Shown here piece after piece: positions 55,029 to 64,000 of a DNA stretch of 64,000 bases; the stretch's first letter is position 1, and every line of letters begins with the position of its first letter. Source of the stretch: Janthinobacterium violaceinigrum (lineage in GTDB: Bacteria > Pseudomonadota > Gammaproteobacteria > Burkholderiales > Burkholderiaceae_D). A program made the position numbers and the translations under genes. The notes under the pieces are model-generated. The model saw nothing but the letters and a program-made list of their open reading frames with translations. It did no database searches and was not told the DNA's origin. Where the stretch lies: NCBI RefSeq assembly GCF_009208555.1, contig NZ_WFLI01000008.1:62001-126000 (forward strand), in the 5' to 3' direction.

Positions 55029-55153
55029 ATGCTATTCCCCTTTATCTGTAGATCAAAACCAGTCGATGGTGCTGCCATCCATCTTACGCCAGCTGCTGCC
55101 ATGGGCCTGTACGGCAGCGTGCGCAGGGCCAGTATTGCCCACGCTTCAACACG

Positions 55154-55195
55154 CAAAAAAACAGGCCGCGCACTCCTGGAATGCGCGGCCTGTTT
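55154..55195 (-). terminator. Terminator of the ABC-aminopeptidase operon
   Basis: The 13-bp stem AACAGGCCGCGCA/TGCGCGGCCTGTT with a 9-nt loop is followed on the minus strand by a T run. Confidence 0.85.
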
Positions 55196-55210
55196 GCGTT
55201 AACTCAAGGT

Positions 55211-58200
55211 TTAATTGATCGTGATTTCCTTGCGGTTATCGCGCGGGACGCGGTCGATCATCTTGTTGTAGGGGTCGACGCCCACTTCAAACGGTTTTTC
55301 CTTCACCGTCATCGTCACCACCGGGTCGTTGCCGGACAACACGCGCTTGTCCGTGAACAGGACTTTTTCGTCTTTCTCCTTGGCGCCCGGCGCGCGTGCG
55401 AAGATGGCGATCTCCACCGGCTCGTCATAGGCGCGCGGGCTTTCCTTGCCCTTGCCGTCGGATTCCAGCTTGGCCAGGTGCAGTTGCATGGTGACATCCC
55501 ATTGCCCATCCTTGCGCTGCACGGCCGTCGCCTGCGTCACGCGGTTGTCGTAGAAAACGATCTTCTCGAACAGATCCGTGATCAGCGCCTGCTTGTCCTG
55601 CGGCGTTTCGGCGCGGATGTAGGCCAGCAGTTCCTGCGAGGTGGTAAACGGCGCCTGCTGGTAGCCCTTGTCCTGCAGATAGCGTTTCAGGGCACGGTTC
55701 AGCGCTTGCTCGCCGATCTCGTCGCGCAGGCGGTAGAACACCAGGCTGCCCTTGTTGTAGTGGATGTATTGCTGTCCTTCCACGCGCGCCAGCGGCAATT
55801 CCTCGATGGCTTCGCCGCCGCGCCCGCTCAGGTAGCGGTCCAGTTCATAGCGCAGGAAGCGGCGCATCTTGTCGCGGCCGTATTCCTTTTCCATCACCAT
55901 CAAGGCCGAATATTGCGCCAGCGATTCCATCAGCATGGTGGCACCCTGCACATTGGCGCCGATGACCTGGTGGCCCCACCATTGGTGCGCCATTTCATGG
56001 GCCGTGACGTAAAACACATAGTCGATGTCATCCTTGTTGCGCAGGTCGGCGATGAAGCCGATGCCTTCCGAATACGGAATCGTATTCGCAAACGACTGCG
56101 CGAAGCTCTGGTAGGCGGGAAACTCCAGGATGCGCACCTGCTTGTGCTGGTAGGGCGTGAACTCGGTGCTGTAGTAGTCGAGCGACTTTTGCACGGAAGT
56201 GATCATGCGGTCCGTGTTGTAGCCATGCTTTTTGTCGAAATAAACTTCGATCGGCAAGCCATGCCACTCGCCCTTTTTGACTTCCCAGCGCGCCGACAGA
56301 TACGCAAAAAACGGCAGCATCGGCTGGTCCATCTTGTAGCGGTAGTAGCGGCGGCCATCCTTTTCCCAGCTGCTCTGCAGATAGCCGGGCGCCAGGGCGA
56401 TCTGCTCGCCGCTGGTGGACACGGTGGTGTCGAAATGGATCCAGTCCGCATCGCCGCCCAGCACCGTGTTGTCATACGCGGAGCGGTCTTCCAACTTGGC
56501 CATGCGCTGCGGCTCGCCCAGGCCCCGCTTGCGGCGCTCATTGCGATCCAGTAACTCCATTTCCTTTGCATAGCCGAAGTGGGGGAAAAAGGCCTGGTTG
56601 TTGAAGAAGCTGCCGTTCAGGTTGACCTGGTCCGGCGTGCCGCTGTTGGTAAAGCCCTGATGCGTGACGGCCACCGTGAAATCGAGCGGCAGGGTGGCAC
56701 CGGGCGCCAGCGCTTGCGCCAGCTTGAGGATGCTGAAGCCCAGTTCCTTGTCGTCCAGCGTCACCTTGTGCTCGGGCAAGTTCAACCAGCGTGTTTCCAG
56801 GTCCGGGTTGCGCTGGATGCGCAGGGTATCGAGCGGCTGCTGCGTCTTGTTTTGCAGCACGTAGTGACCCTTGATCAACACTTTGCGTTGCTCAGGATAG
56901 ATATCCACATCGGCCTGGACGTCCGTGATTTTTAATTGCGGCAAGTGCTGGTACTGCTTGTACAACTTTTCGTAGCGCGCCTGCTTGTCCATGCCGATGT
57001 TCGCCGTTTCGTACTGGTTCAGCACGTTCGTGTTGTAGAAGATCCAGCCGCCCGTGCCTGCCCAGCACAGCAGGACCAGGGCCAGCGCGGCGCCCGCACG
57101 GCCGCGCAGGCGTTGTCCTGCCAGGCGCAGGCGCGCACGCCAGTCGGCGGACAGGCCGCGCACCCAGAACGCCTGCGCCAGCATGACGAGGGCCACGGTG
57201 AACAGGCTCCAGTACAGCGCGAACCAGGCCCAGCCGGTCAGGAAGTGGCCATAGCCATTCATGTCCGAATACTTGATGGCCGGCGTGCCGCCGAAGGCGT
57301 ACAGATTGTGCTCGAAGTGCAGCATGCCCAATACCATTTGCGCCACCATCAGCAGGATCACCAGCAGGTAGCCGATGAATTTGCTGTTGGACAGCACTTG
57401 CAGGGTGAGCGCGCACAAGGCCATCAGCACGAAGAAGAGGGAACCCAGCAGGGTGCCTTTCAGGTACAGGCCCAGTTCCACGGGCGCGCCGCCCTTGACG
57501 AGCTGGAAGCCGATGGCCGCGACGATGCCCACCAGCAGATAGCCGGCGATGACGCCGATCAGGGCCGTGCACTTGGCCAGCAGGGGAACCCAGTCGGGCA
57601 CGGGCATGGCATCGCTGACGTCGGCGATCCTGGCCTGGCGTTCCTTGAAGATCAGTTCGCCCGCATAAAACGTGACGATGATGATGAGCATGAAACTGAA
57701 GCTGTTGTTGATCTGCTGCAACAGCAAATGCGTCATCGGATACACGGCCGTACCATACATGTTCTTGCCGACATTGGCGCTGGTGATCAGGTTGATCACG
57801 GCAAACAGCAGCATGACGAGGAAGGGCACGCTCTTGAAGACGCCGGCCGCATCGAAGCGCAGGATTTGCCACCACTGGCGCCAGGCTGTTGCCGGGGTAA
57901 AAGCGGGCATGCTGCGCGGCAGGTGCAGCGGCGCCGCCACGGCGGGCGCGATGGTCTCTGCCTTGTGCTTGCCGAACAGGCGTTTTCCCGTCCCCGTGCG
58001 CTGCGGCTTGAACAGGATCACGGTGGCGGCGAACAGCACCACCGTGATGCCTAGCCACAGCAAACGGTTGGCCAGCAGGAAGCCGGACAGGGACGGCAGG
58101 CCCGCATTCGCTTCGGCGGACGTGAAATAGCGCGTCATGCGGCCAAGGGAGCGCATGCCGAACGGGTCGAGCAGGACGGCGATCCATTCGTTATTGATGT

Positions 58201-58792
58201 CGCGCGTAAAGGCGCCAGCCATGCCCCACAGCACGAAAAAGCCCAGCACACCCACGTAGACGAGCAACATCGAGCGCGTGGTGGCCGCCAGCAGCATCAG
58301 CAGGGCGCCAATGAAGAGCAGGTTCGGGATCACCATCACGCCGAAGCTCCACGCATATGCATGCAGCGAGAATGCGCCCACGCGCTGCGGGTCGACCCAG
58401 GGCATGAGGGGGCCGAGCATGATGGCCAGGGCGATGGCGGCAAAGATCACCAGACAGGCGACGAAGCCGGCGGCGAAGCGCCCGAACAGGTAATCCCATT
58501 TGCGCATGGGCGTGGCGAACAGCATGTCGGCCATGCCCACTTCGCTGTCGCGCAGCACGGCGCCGGCGATGAAGATGGTGATGAGCAACATCGACAGCAG
58601 GCTGAACATTGTCAGCAGCTGCGCCACCACGGTGGGCGCGTTGCGGTTGATGTTGCCGATGGCGCCGCCCACCTGGATCGAATCGCTGCTGCTGGCGCCA
58701 AACGCCAGCAAGGCCAGGATGACGGCAAATATCCACAGCAGCGGCTGTTTCAGCTGGTAGCCGAGGTCAAACTTGAAAAATTCCTTCCACAT
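55211..58792 (-). CDS. ABC-2 permease fused to M1 family aminopeptidase
   Basis: A 1193-aa fusion. Residues about 1-580 hold some twelve membrane segments in two ABC-2-type halves (DSEVGMADMLFATPMRKWDY, ARIADVSDAMPVPDW). After a last helix near 575-595 comes a gluzincin aminopeptidase domain with HEMAHQWWGH (932-941) and the downstream Glu in LMESLAQYS. Topology would place the peptidase in the periplasm. It could cleave peptides that the transporter moves or that accumulate outside the inner membrane. The ATPase is encoded nine bases upstream in the same operon. This architecture is known in other bacteria but its role is not established. Confidence 0.88.
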   Translation of the reverse strand: MWKEFFKFDLGYQLKQPLLWIFAVILALLAFGASSSDSIQVGGAIGNINRNAPTVVAQLLTMFSLLSMLLITIFIAGAVLRDSEVGMADMLFATPMRKWDYLFGRFAAGFVACLVIFAAIALAIMLGPLMPWVDPQRVGAFSLHAYAWSFGVMVIPNLLFIGALLMLLAATTRSMLLVYVGVLGFFVLWGMAGAFTRDINNEWIAVLLDPFGMRSLGRMTRYFTSAEANAGLPSLSGFLLANRLLWLGITVVLFAATVILFKPQRTGTGKRLFGKHKAETIAPAVAAPLHLPRSMPAFTPATAWRQWWQILRFDAAGVFKSVPFLVMLLFAVINLITSANVGKNMYGTAVYPMTHLLLQQINNSFSFMLIIIVTFYAGELIFKERQARIADVSDAMPVPDWVPLLAKCTALIGVIAGYLLVGIVAAIGFQLVKGGAPVELGLYLKGTLLGSLFFVLMALCALTLQVLSNSKFIGYLLVILLMVAQMVLGMLHFEHNLYAFGGTPAIKYSDMNGYGHFLTGWAWFALYWSLFTVALVMLAQAFWVRGLSADWRARLRLAGQRLRGRAGAALALVLLCWAGTGGWIFYNTNVLNQYETANIGMDKQARYEKLYKQYQHLPQLKITDVQADVDIYPEQRKVLIKGHYVLQNKTQQPLDTLRIQRNPDLETRWLNLPEHKVTLDDKELGFSILKLAQALAPGATLPLDFTVAVTHQGFTNSGTPDQVNLNGSFFNNQAFFPHFGYAKEMELLDRNERRKRGLGEPQRMAKLEDRSAYDNTVLGGDADWIHFDTTVSTSGEQIALAPGYLQSSWEKDGRRYYRYKMDQPMLPFFAYLSARWEVKKGEWHGLPIEVYFDKKHGYNTDRMITSVQKSLDYYSTEFTPYQHKQVRILEFPAYQSFAQSFANTIPYSEGIGFIADLRNKDDIDYVFYVTAHEMAHQWWGHQVIGANVQGATMLMESLAQYSALMVMEKEYGRDKMRRFLRYELDRYLSGRGGEAIEELPLARVEGQQYIHYNKGSLVFYRLRDEIGEQALNRALKRYLQDKGYQQAPFTTSQELLAYIRAETPQDKQALITDLFEKIVFYDNRVTQATAVQRKDGQWDVTMQLHLAKLESDGKGKESPRAYDEPVEIAIFARAPGAKEKDEKVLFTDKRVLSGNDPVVTMTVKEKPFEVGVDPYNKMIDRVPRDNRKEITIN

Positions 58793-58801
58793 GGCGGCCC
58801 C

Positions 58802-59719
58802 TTACGCTGCAACGGCGGCTGGCGCGGCGGCGGATGCGGCGGCGCCGCTGCGGGCAGCGTTGCGCACGTGCAGGAAGTACACGTCTTCCAGGTCCGGGGC
58901 AATCTGCACGAAGCCGCTGTCAGGCTGGCTGTCGGCATACACATTGATCTGCGGCTTGCCGCCCACCAGGCGCGTCGACAGCACATTGTGCGATTGCTGG
59001 TAGTGCGCCAGCTCGTCCATGCTGACGCTGCGGCGCCAGACTTTGTTGTGCAGGGTGTCGATGGCCGCTTGCGGTTCGCCCTGTACCAGCACCTGTCCCT
59101 TGACGATCATGGCCATGCGCGGGCACAGGTCCGTCACGTCGTCGACGATGTGCGTCGACAGGATCACCACCACCTGCTCGCCGATCTTCGCCAGCAGGTT
59201 GAGGAAACGGTTGCGCTCGTCGGGGTCCAGGCCGGCCGTCGGTTCATCGACGATCACCAGGCGCGGCGCGCCCAGCAGGGCCTGGGCGATGCCGAAGCGC
59301 TGGCGCATGCCGCCCGAATACGTGCCCAGGTTGCGTTTGCGCGCTTCCCACAGATTGGTTTGCTGCAGCAAGGCTTCCACGGCTTCCTTGCGCGGGCCCT
59401 TCTCCGTCAAGCCCTTCAGGACGGCAAAGTGGTTGAGCAGGGTTTCCGCGCTCACTTTCGGATACACGCCGAAATCCTGCGGCAAATAGCCGAGCTGGCG
59501 GCGCAGGCTGGCCTTGTCCTGCAGCACATCGAGACCATCGAAATGGATGCTGCCGCTATCGGGATCCTGCAAGGTGGCGATGGTGCGCATCAGCGAGGAC
59601 TTGCCCGCACCATTCGGCCCCAGCAAGCCGAACATTCCGTTGGGAATTTCCAGGCTGACATTGTTGATGGCCTTGACGCCATTGGCATACGTTTTGTTCA
59701 GCTGTTTGATCGATAGCAT
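58802..59719 (-). CDS. ABC transporter ATPase paired with the permease-peptidase fusion
   Basis: A 305-aa ABC-2-type ATPase with Walker A GPNGAGKSS, signature YSGGMRQR, Walker B LVIVDEPTAGLD and H-loop STH. About 90 extra C-terminal residues end in an Ala-rich tail. It energises the permease encoded nine bases downstream. GGAG is about ten bases before the ATG; an earlier in-frame start adds 24 residues without family similarity. Confidence 0.9.
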   Translation of the reverse strand: MLSIKQLNKTYANGVKAINNVSLEIPNGMFGLLGPNGAGKSSLMRTIATLQDPDSGSIHFDGLDVLQDKASLRRQLGYLPQDFGVYPKVSAETLLNHFAVLKGLTEKGPRKEAVEALLQQTNLWEARKRNLGTYSGGMRQRFGIAQALLGAPRLVIVDEPTAGLDPDERNRFLNLLAKIGEQVVVILSTHIVDDVTDLCPRMAMIVKGQVLVQGEPQAAIDTLHNKVWRRSVSMDELAHYQQSHNVLSTRLVGGKPQINVYADSQPDSGFVQIAPDLEDVYFLHVRNAARSGAAASAAAPAAVAA

Positions 59720-59977
59720 GTGCAGCACTCTCCAGAGCTTGGGTATGAAAGCCGGCAGATACATGTCTGCCGGTCTGTGGAAGGGGATCACCCTTGTTTT
59801 TTTCAGCCGCGATGGCGGATGTTACTTAAAAACAATAATATATAGCCAATTGGAAGGAAATTAATATTTTTGCGACCAACAGTGGAATGACAGGGCTGAA
59901 ATGCAGGAGGGAGGGATGAATGACGTGGTGCTACACTCGCCTTTTTCAGCGACGCCAGGTGGCGGAAGGACGGGACC

Positions 59978-60484
59978 ATGCCGATAGCGCAGCACATGAC
60001 ATTACGCGCCGTTGCGTCCGGCGAAGCACGGGCGCTGGCGCAGCTGTTCCAGCTGTACTGTTACGACAATAGCGCCTGGAGCGGCGAAGACGTGCTGGCC
60101 GATGGCCGCTATGACGTGTGCGACGGGGGACTGGCCGAGTATGTGCATGCGCCGGGCCACACGGCGCACTGGATCGAGGTCGATGGCGCGCTGGCAGGTT
60201 TTTACCTCACGGAGCCGGCCATGGCGGGCACGCTTGCCGTGCAGGAGTTCAGCGACTTTTTTATTTTGCGCAAATACCGGCGCCGGGGGCTGGCGCTGGA
60301 AGTGGTGCGGCGCGTGCTGCTGGGCAGCGCGCAGGCGTGGCTGGTGGCGACATTCCGCGACGATGCCGCTGCCTGCGCGTTCTGGCAGCAGGCGTTTGCG
60401 CGCCTGCCGTTTGCCAGTGTCGAGGCGTACGACGATCCGGCCTTGCCGCAGTTTCAGCTGACGGTGCTGAAACCGGCGGCCTGA
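59978..60484 (+). CDS. GNAT family N-acetyltransferase
   Basis: A 168-aa GNAT fold protein with the acetyl-CoA-binding stretch FFILRKYRRRGLALEVVRRVL (R/Q-x-x-G-x-A type). It transfers an acetyl group to an unknown amine. GGAAGG precedes the ATG; a second ATG six codons later is possible. It converges on the outer-membrane protein gene. Confidence 0.8.
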   Translation: MPIAQHMTLRAVASGEARALAQLFQLYCYDNSAWSGEDVLADGRYDVCDGGLAEYVHAPGHTAHWIEVDGALAGFYLTEPAMAGTLAVQEFSDFFILRKYRRRGLALEVVRRVLLGSAQAWLVATFRDDAAACAFWQQAFARLPFASVEAYDDPALPQFQLTVLKPAA

Positions 60485-60490
60485 ACTGCC

Positions 60491-61339
60491 TTAAAAGCGG
60501 ACCTTGACGTAGGCGGAGGGGCCCGTCAGGCGGATGTTCAGGTCGGCATCGCGTTCGCTATCGCGGTGCAGCTTGATTTTCGAGATGCCATAGTCGGCCA
60601 CGAAACCGATGTTCTTGAACGGAAACCATTCCACGCCGACATTGCCGCCGTAGATGTGGCCGTTGATGCGCCCGCCGTTTTTCTTGATGCCCGACGCTTC
60701 CGCATACATGCGCAAGTCCGGTGTGAACGCGTGGCGCCAGCCCACTTCCAGCAGCGGCGCAAACGCGTGCTCGCCGATGGAATCGCGCGCCGTGGCTGTC
60801 TCGCCATTGACGATGCCCGTGGCCGTGCCGTTCAGGTTGGCGTGATAGTAGGCGGCGCCCAGGCCGATGCCGAAGGTGTCGTTGCCGCTGCCCAACCACC
60901 ATTTATAGGCGAGCTTGGCCAGGTCCAGCTTCAGGTCCGCATTTGCCGTGGCCGTGCCCGTGACGGGCTGGCCATTGATGATGGTTTCACCAGTCAGGCT
61001 TGGCGTGTAGGATTTGTCGTAGCGGTAGTAGTCGAATGCCAGGCCGTGGCGGTCGCCGATCAGCAAGTCCGCTTTGACGCGGGGAATGGTGGTGTGGCTC
61101 TGCTTGGATTCGGGCGCGTCGATGCGGCCAAACTGCGTGTCGGCACCGATATTGATGCGCGGATCGGCGGAAAATGCCCCCACCGAGATGCTGACGCGAT
61201 CCAGCGTGGGCGACGGTTCCGCCCGCGCGGTGGCGGCGGCCGTGGCGACGCCCAGTACGCCCAGCATCATGGCGCTGCGCAAGGCAAGATGGCGCAAGCG
61301 TGGTGGGGACAGGCGGGCGGGGACGGGCGTGGCAAACAT
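60491..61339 (-). CDS. Outer-membrane beta-barrel protein
   Basis: A 282-aa protein with signal sequence MMLGVLGVATAAATARA. Alternating strands (GHIYGGNVGVEWFPF, FGIGLGAAYYHANLNG) and the terminal aromatic VRF are typical of small outer-membrane barrels. GAGGAG lies just upstream of the chosen ATG; the 51 upstream in-frame codons overlap the divergent promoter region. The function is unknown. Confidence 0.75.
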   Translation of the reverse strand: MFATPVPARLSPPRLRHLALRSAMMLGVLGVATAAATARAEPSPTLDRVSISVGAFSADPRINIGADTQFGRIDAPESKQSHTTIPRVKADLLIGDRHGLAFDYYRYDKSYTPSLTGETIINGQPVTGTATANADLKLDLAKLAYKWWLGSGNDTFGIGLGAAYYHANLNGTATGIVNGETATARDSIGEHAFAPLLEVGWRHAFTPDLRMYAEASGIKKNGGRINGHIYGGNVGVEWFPFKNIGFVADYGISKIKLHRDSERDADLNIRLTGPSAYVKVRF

Positions 61340-61514
61340 GGGGCTACTCCTCAAAATAAAGTGAACGGGCCGCGACGTCGGGGCGGCTGGCCTTATGCGG
61401 TAATGCAATGAGGAAATGGTAGCAATTGTTACTTTTGAATTACGTAGCCGCACGACGCAACTGGTCGTCGGACTTGTCCTACCCAATGTCACCGCCAGTC
61501 AAGAGAGGAAAAAC

Positions 61515-62087
61515 ATGCAACAGATCATCGAACTGACGACGCCGCGCTTGCTGCTGCGCCAATGGCGCGACAGCGACCTGCTGCCTTTTGCCGAGCTGAA
61601 TGGGGATCACCGCGTGATGGCCTGCTTTCCCGCTACCCTGTCGCGCGAGGCCAGCGACGCCATGGCGCAGCGTTGCCGCAGCCTCATCGCCGAGCGGGGC
61701 TGGGGATTGTGGGCCGTGTCCTTGCGCGACAACGATGCCTTCATCGGCATGACGGGACTGCATATTCCCACCGTGCAACTGCCGTGCTCGCCGTGCGTGG
61801 AAATCGGCTGGCGCCTGGCCTTCGAGCACTGGGGCAAGGGTTACGCGCAGGAAGCGGCGCAGGCCGCCTTGCAGGCGGGGTTTGTACGCTGGCACCTGCC
61901 GGAAATCGTCTCGTTTACGGCCTTGCCCAACGTGCGCTCGAGTGCGCTGATGGCGCGCCTGGGCATGCATCGCGATGCGGCCACGTTCGAGCATCCGGCC
62001 CTGCCGCCGGGTCACCGTTTGCGCACGCATTGCCTGTATCGGTTGACGCGCGCAGAATGGTGCGCACGGGAGGGAATCACACCATGA
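61515..62087 (+). CDS. GNAT acetyltransferase, RimJ/RimL-like
   Basis: A 190-aa protein beginning IIELTTPRLLLRQWRDSDL with WRLAFEHWGKGYAQEAAQAAL, the RimJ/RimL subgroup pattern. Such enzymes acetylate protein N-termini or small amines. AGAGGA precedes the ATG. Its stop overlaps the next start (ATGA), so it is translationally coupled to the phosphoesterase. Confidence 0.88.
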   Translation: MQQIIELTTPRLLLRQWRDSDLLPFAELNGDHRVMACFPATLSREASDAMAQRCRSLIAERGWGLWAVSLRDNDAFIGMTGLHIPTVQLPCSPCVEIGWRLAFEHWGKGYAQEAAQAALQAGFVRWHLPEIVSFTALPNVRSSALMARLGMHRDAATFEHPALPPGHRLRTHCLYRLTRAEWCAREGITP

Positions 62088-62836
62088 AAATTGCCGCCAT
62101 TTCCGATATCCACGGCAACCTCGATGCGCTCGATGCCGTGCTGGCCGACATCGCCCTGCGTGGCGTGGACGTGATCGTCAATCTCGGCGATATCGTCTCG
62201 GGCCATCTGCAGCCGCGCGCCACGGCGGCGCGCCTGATGGCGCTGGACTTGCCCACCATCCGCGGCAACCATGAGCGGCAATTGTTCGGCGACCCCGTCC
62301 GCATGGGTGTATCGGACGCCTTTGCGCGCGCGCAACTGTTACCTGAACAACTCGCGTGGATAGCGGCGCTGCCTGCCACCTTGCGTCTGAGCAAGGATGT
62401 GCTGCTCGTGCATGGCACGCCGCAAAGCGACCTCGTATATTTTCTCGACAGCGTCACGCCGCAAGGCAGCCGCGCCGCCACGCCGGATGAAGTGGCCGAA
62501 CGCGCGGGCACGGCCGATGCGGCCCTGATACTGTGCGGCCACACGCACATGCCGCGCCAGGTGCGCCTGCCCGATGGACGGCTGATCGTCAACCCGGGCA
62601 GCGTGGGCTTGCAAGCGTACGACGACGACCATGGTTATCCGCACGTGATGGAAAACGGCACGCCCCACGCGCGTTATGCCATCGTGGAACGGGGCGCGGA
62701 CGGCGCCTGGGCGGCGCAGTTGCATGCGGTGGCGTATGACTGGGAACAGGCGGCCCGGCTGGCGCTGGCGAACGGCCGGCCCGACTGGGTCGTGCCCTTG
62801 CGCACGGGCCGCGTGGGACCGCCTGAAGTTGCTTAG
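62084..62836 (+). CDS. Calcineurin-like metallophosphoesterase (YfcE/MJ0936 type)
   Basis: A 250-aa phosphoesterase with metal-binding motifs SDIHGN, NLGDIVSG, GNHE, and GHTHMP. It probably cleaves phosphodiesters or acts as a phosphatase in the cytoplasm; the substrate is unknown. It is coupled by a four-base overlap to the acetyltransferase, with GGGAGGG upstream. It ends convergently with overlapping stops against the next gene. Confidence 0.88.
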   Translation: MKIAAISDIHGNLDALDAVLADIALRGVDVIVNLGDIVSGHLQPRATAARLMALDLPTIRGNHERQLFGDPVRMGVSDAFARAQLLPEQLAWIAALPATLRLSKDVLLVHGTPQSDLVYFLDSVTPQGSRAATPDEVAERAGTADAALILCGHTHMPRQVRLPDGRLIVNPGSVGLQAYDDDHGYPHVMENGTPHARYAIVERGADGAWAAQLHAVAYDWEQAARLALANGRPDWVVPLRTGRVGPPEVA

Positions 62837-63471
62837 CAGCTCGAGGCGCGGGTGACGGGCACGGGTACCAGCGTTGTCTTGCCTTCCTTGGCGATCACCT
62901 GGTTGATACTGATGCTGCAGCGCTTGCCTTCCCACGAGAACGCCGCTTCGTAGTCCTCGCCGGCGCGCGGCGTGAAGGTGATGTCGCCATGGCAGCTGGG
63001 CGACACACTGTCAAAGCGCACGCCGTTGGCCACGTAAAACGGCGAAACGTCCTGGAAACCCAGGCGCAGGCTGCTGGGCTTGCCGGCGGGAATCTCATAT
63101 TCGCGGAAATATGCTTTCGAGAAAAAGCCATCCTTGCGCGCCAGATTCTGCGACGTTTCCGTTTCCGGGATGCCCAGGCTGACATTGCTGACACTGCCGA
63201 TCAGGGAGCCGAAGGCGGAACTCATGCCGCCGCTGGCTTTTTCCACGCCATCGCTGAACATGCCGCGGATGCAGCTGCTGTCGCGGTACAGGAAAGCCGT
63301 GGCGCCATTCTGGCCGAACAGGCGCAGGCGGCTGATGGTGGATGCCGGCGAGACGGCCGGCGTGCTGGCCGCGTCGGCGGCAACAGGCGCGGGCGCCTCG
63401 GTGGTGACGGCATCCTGGGCAAAACTGGCGGTACTGAGCAACAGGGAAAAGAGGAAGACAGGTTTTTTCAT
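62833..63471 (-). CDS. Uncharacterised exported protein
   Basis: A 212-aa protein with signal peptide KKPVFLFSLLLSTASFAQ and then an Ala/Pro/Thr-rich linker. The globular part (TISRLRLFGQNGATAFLYRD, SCIRG, SPSCHGDITFTPRAGEDYEA) has four cysteines and ends in SSC, so disulfides are likely. The family is not recognised; it may be a periplasmic or surface lipoprotein-like protein without a lipobox. Confidence 0.6.
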   Translation of the reverse strand: MKKPVFLFSLLLSTASFAQDAVTTEAPAPVAADAASTPAVSPASTISRLRLFGQNGATAFLYRDSSCIRGMFSDGVEKASGGMSSAFGSLIGSVSNVSLGIPETETSQNLARKDGFFSKAYFREYEIPAGKPSSLRLGFQDVSPFYVANGVRFDSVSPSCHGDITFTPRAGEDYEAAFSWEGKRCSISINQVIAKEGKTTLVPVPVTRASSC

Positions 63472-63571
63472 TGCGAATCAATAAATTATCAAAAAGAAAC
63501 AATATATACCATAGGGAATATTTTGATATTCTTTTCATTATTCTTTTGGATATGTTTCTCTGTTCGCCTGC

Positions 63572-64000
63572 CTAGCGGAACTCTTCGGCCACCAGGTTGT
63601 ATTTCTGCATTTTGTGATACAAGGTCTGTTTCGGCAAGCCGAGCACTGCGCTCACTTCGCTGACGTTGCCCGAATATGCACGCAGTTCCTGTTCGATCAG
63701 CGCGCGTTCGAAGCCATTGACCTGTTCCGCCAGCGACAGCGGACTGGCCTGGCCGCCGGCCAGCAGGCTCGACGCGCCACCGGCGATGCCGAGCACGAAG
63801 CGGTCGGCGATATTGCGCAGTTCGCGCACATTGCCGGGCCAGGAATGGGCCATCAGGTTGCGCATCTGCGCGCTGGAGACGACGGGCGCGGCGCGGTTGT
63901 AGCGGGCTGCGGCGGCCAGCACGAAGTGCTCGAACAGGATGGGGATATCCTCGCGCCGTTCGCGCAGGGGCGGCAAATGCAGCACGATCAGATTCAGGCG
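63572..64000 (-). CDS. Sigma-54-dependent response regulator, DctD-like (partial)
   Basis: This is the C-terminal 142 residues only; the gene continues beyond the window. It shows the end of the AAA+ domain (LPPLRERREDIPILFEHF, SWPGNVRELRNIADRFVLG) and a Fis-type HTH (GNVSEVSAVLGLPKQTLYHKMQKY). The HTH resembles DctD, which activates C4-dicarboxylate uptake genes with RNA polymerase-sigma54. Which sensor kinase partners it cannot be seen. Confidence 0.85.
   Translation of the reverse strand, partial: RLNLIVLHLPPLRERREDIPILFEHFVLAAAARYNRAAPVVSSAQMRNLMAHSWPGNVRELRNIADRFVLGIAGGASSLLAGGQASPLSLAEQVNGFERALIEQELRAYSGNVSEVSAVLGLPKQTLYHKMQKYNLVAEEFR

Overview
The window looks like a chromosomal segment of a high-GC betaproteobacterium of the Oxalobacteraceae. 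Janthinobacterium is my best guess, from protein character and gene content (VF530, DUF4404, DUF3597 and CzcE-domain proteins, a large TonB-dependent receptor, RdgC, GTP-type PEP carboxykinase). This placement rests on reading the sequence, not on a search. Most of the window is core chromosome. I see no CRISPR array, prophage, insertion sequence or secondary-metabolite cluster.

Region by region. 1-11.4 kb: hemE, then a ~0.75 kb AT-rich gap with eight DnaA-box-like 9-mers (four perfect TTATNCACA) that resembles a replication origin, then priA, an ArgP/IciA-type LysR regulator, a lipoamide-dehydrogenase-like flavoenzyme, a degenerate HD-GYP protein, a DUF1857 protein, the Rep helicase and a HigBA-like toxin-antitoxin pair. 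11.5-20.7 kb: slyX, a tandem pair of periplasmic M3 metallopeptidases duplicated together with their promoters, two small proteins, a palindromic structured element, ygiQ, and an EamA-type transporter broken by a one-base frameshift behind two palindromic operators. 20.9-26.9 kb: a complete ribose operon rbsBACRKD with a perfect LacI-type operator. 27-33 kb: a periplasmic-sensor GGDEF/EAL protein, DUF3597, and ahpC-ahpF with an OxyR-like site. 33-36 kb: a CzcE-like protein, a two-gene ABC transporter, and a tandemly duplicated tRNA-Val/tRNA-Asp unit. 36-50 kb: a periplasmic oligopeptidase B-like enzyme, SOS-controlled dinB, rdgC, a TonB-dependent receptor, a single-domain asparaginase, a D-2-hydroxyacid dehydrogenase, pckG and two uncharacterised genes. 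50-64 kb: uvrA and ssb diverging around a LexA box, DUF1203, an ABC ATPase with a permease-M1 aminopeptidase fusion, two GNAT acetyltransferases, an outer-membrane protein, a phosphoesterase, and the 3' end of a sigma-54 activator gene.

Functional themes: genome maintenance is heavily represented (priA, rep, dinB, rdgC, uvrA, ssb and the DnaA-box cluster), with LexA boxes at dinB and between uvrA and ssb. Peptide handling recurs (two M3 enzymes, oligopeptidase B, the M1-ABC fusion). The strongest leads are the hemE-priA DnaA-box cluster, the palindromic element at 17.1 kb, the permease-peptidase fusion, the frameshifted transporter and the degenerate HD-GYP protein. I found no convincing wholly new multi-gene system.
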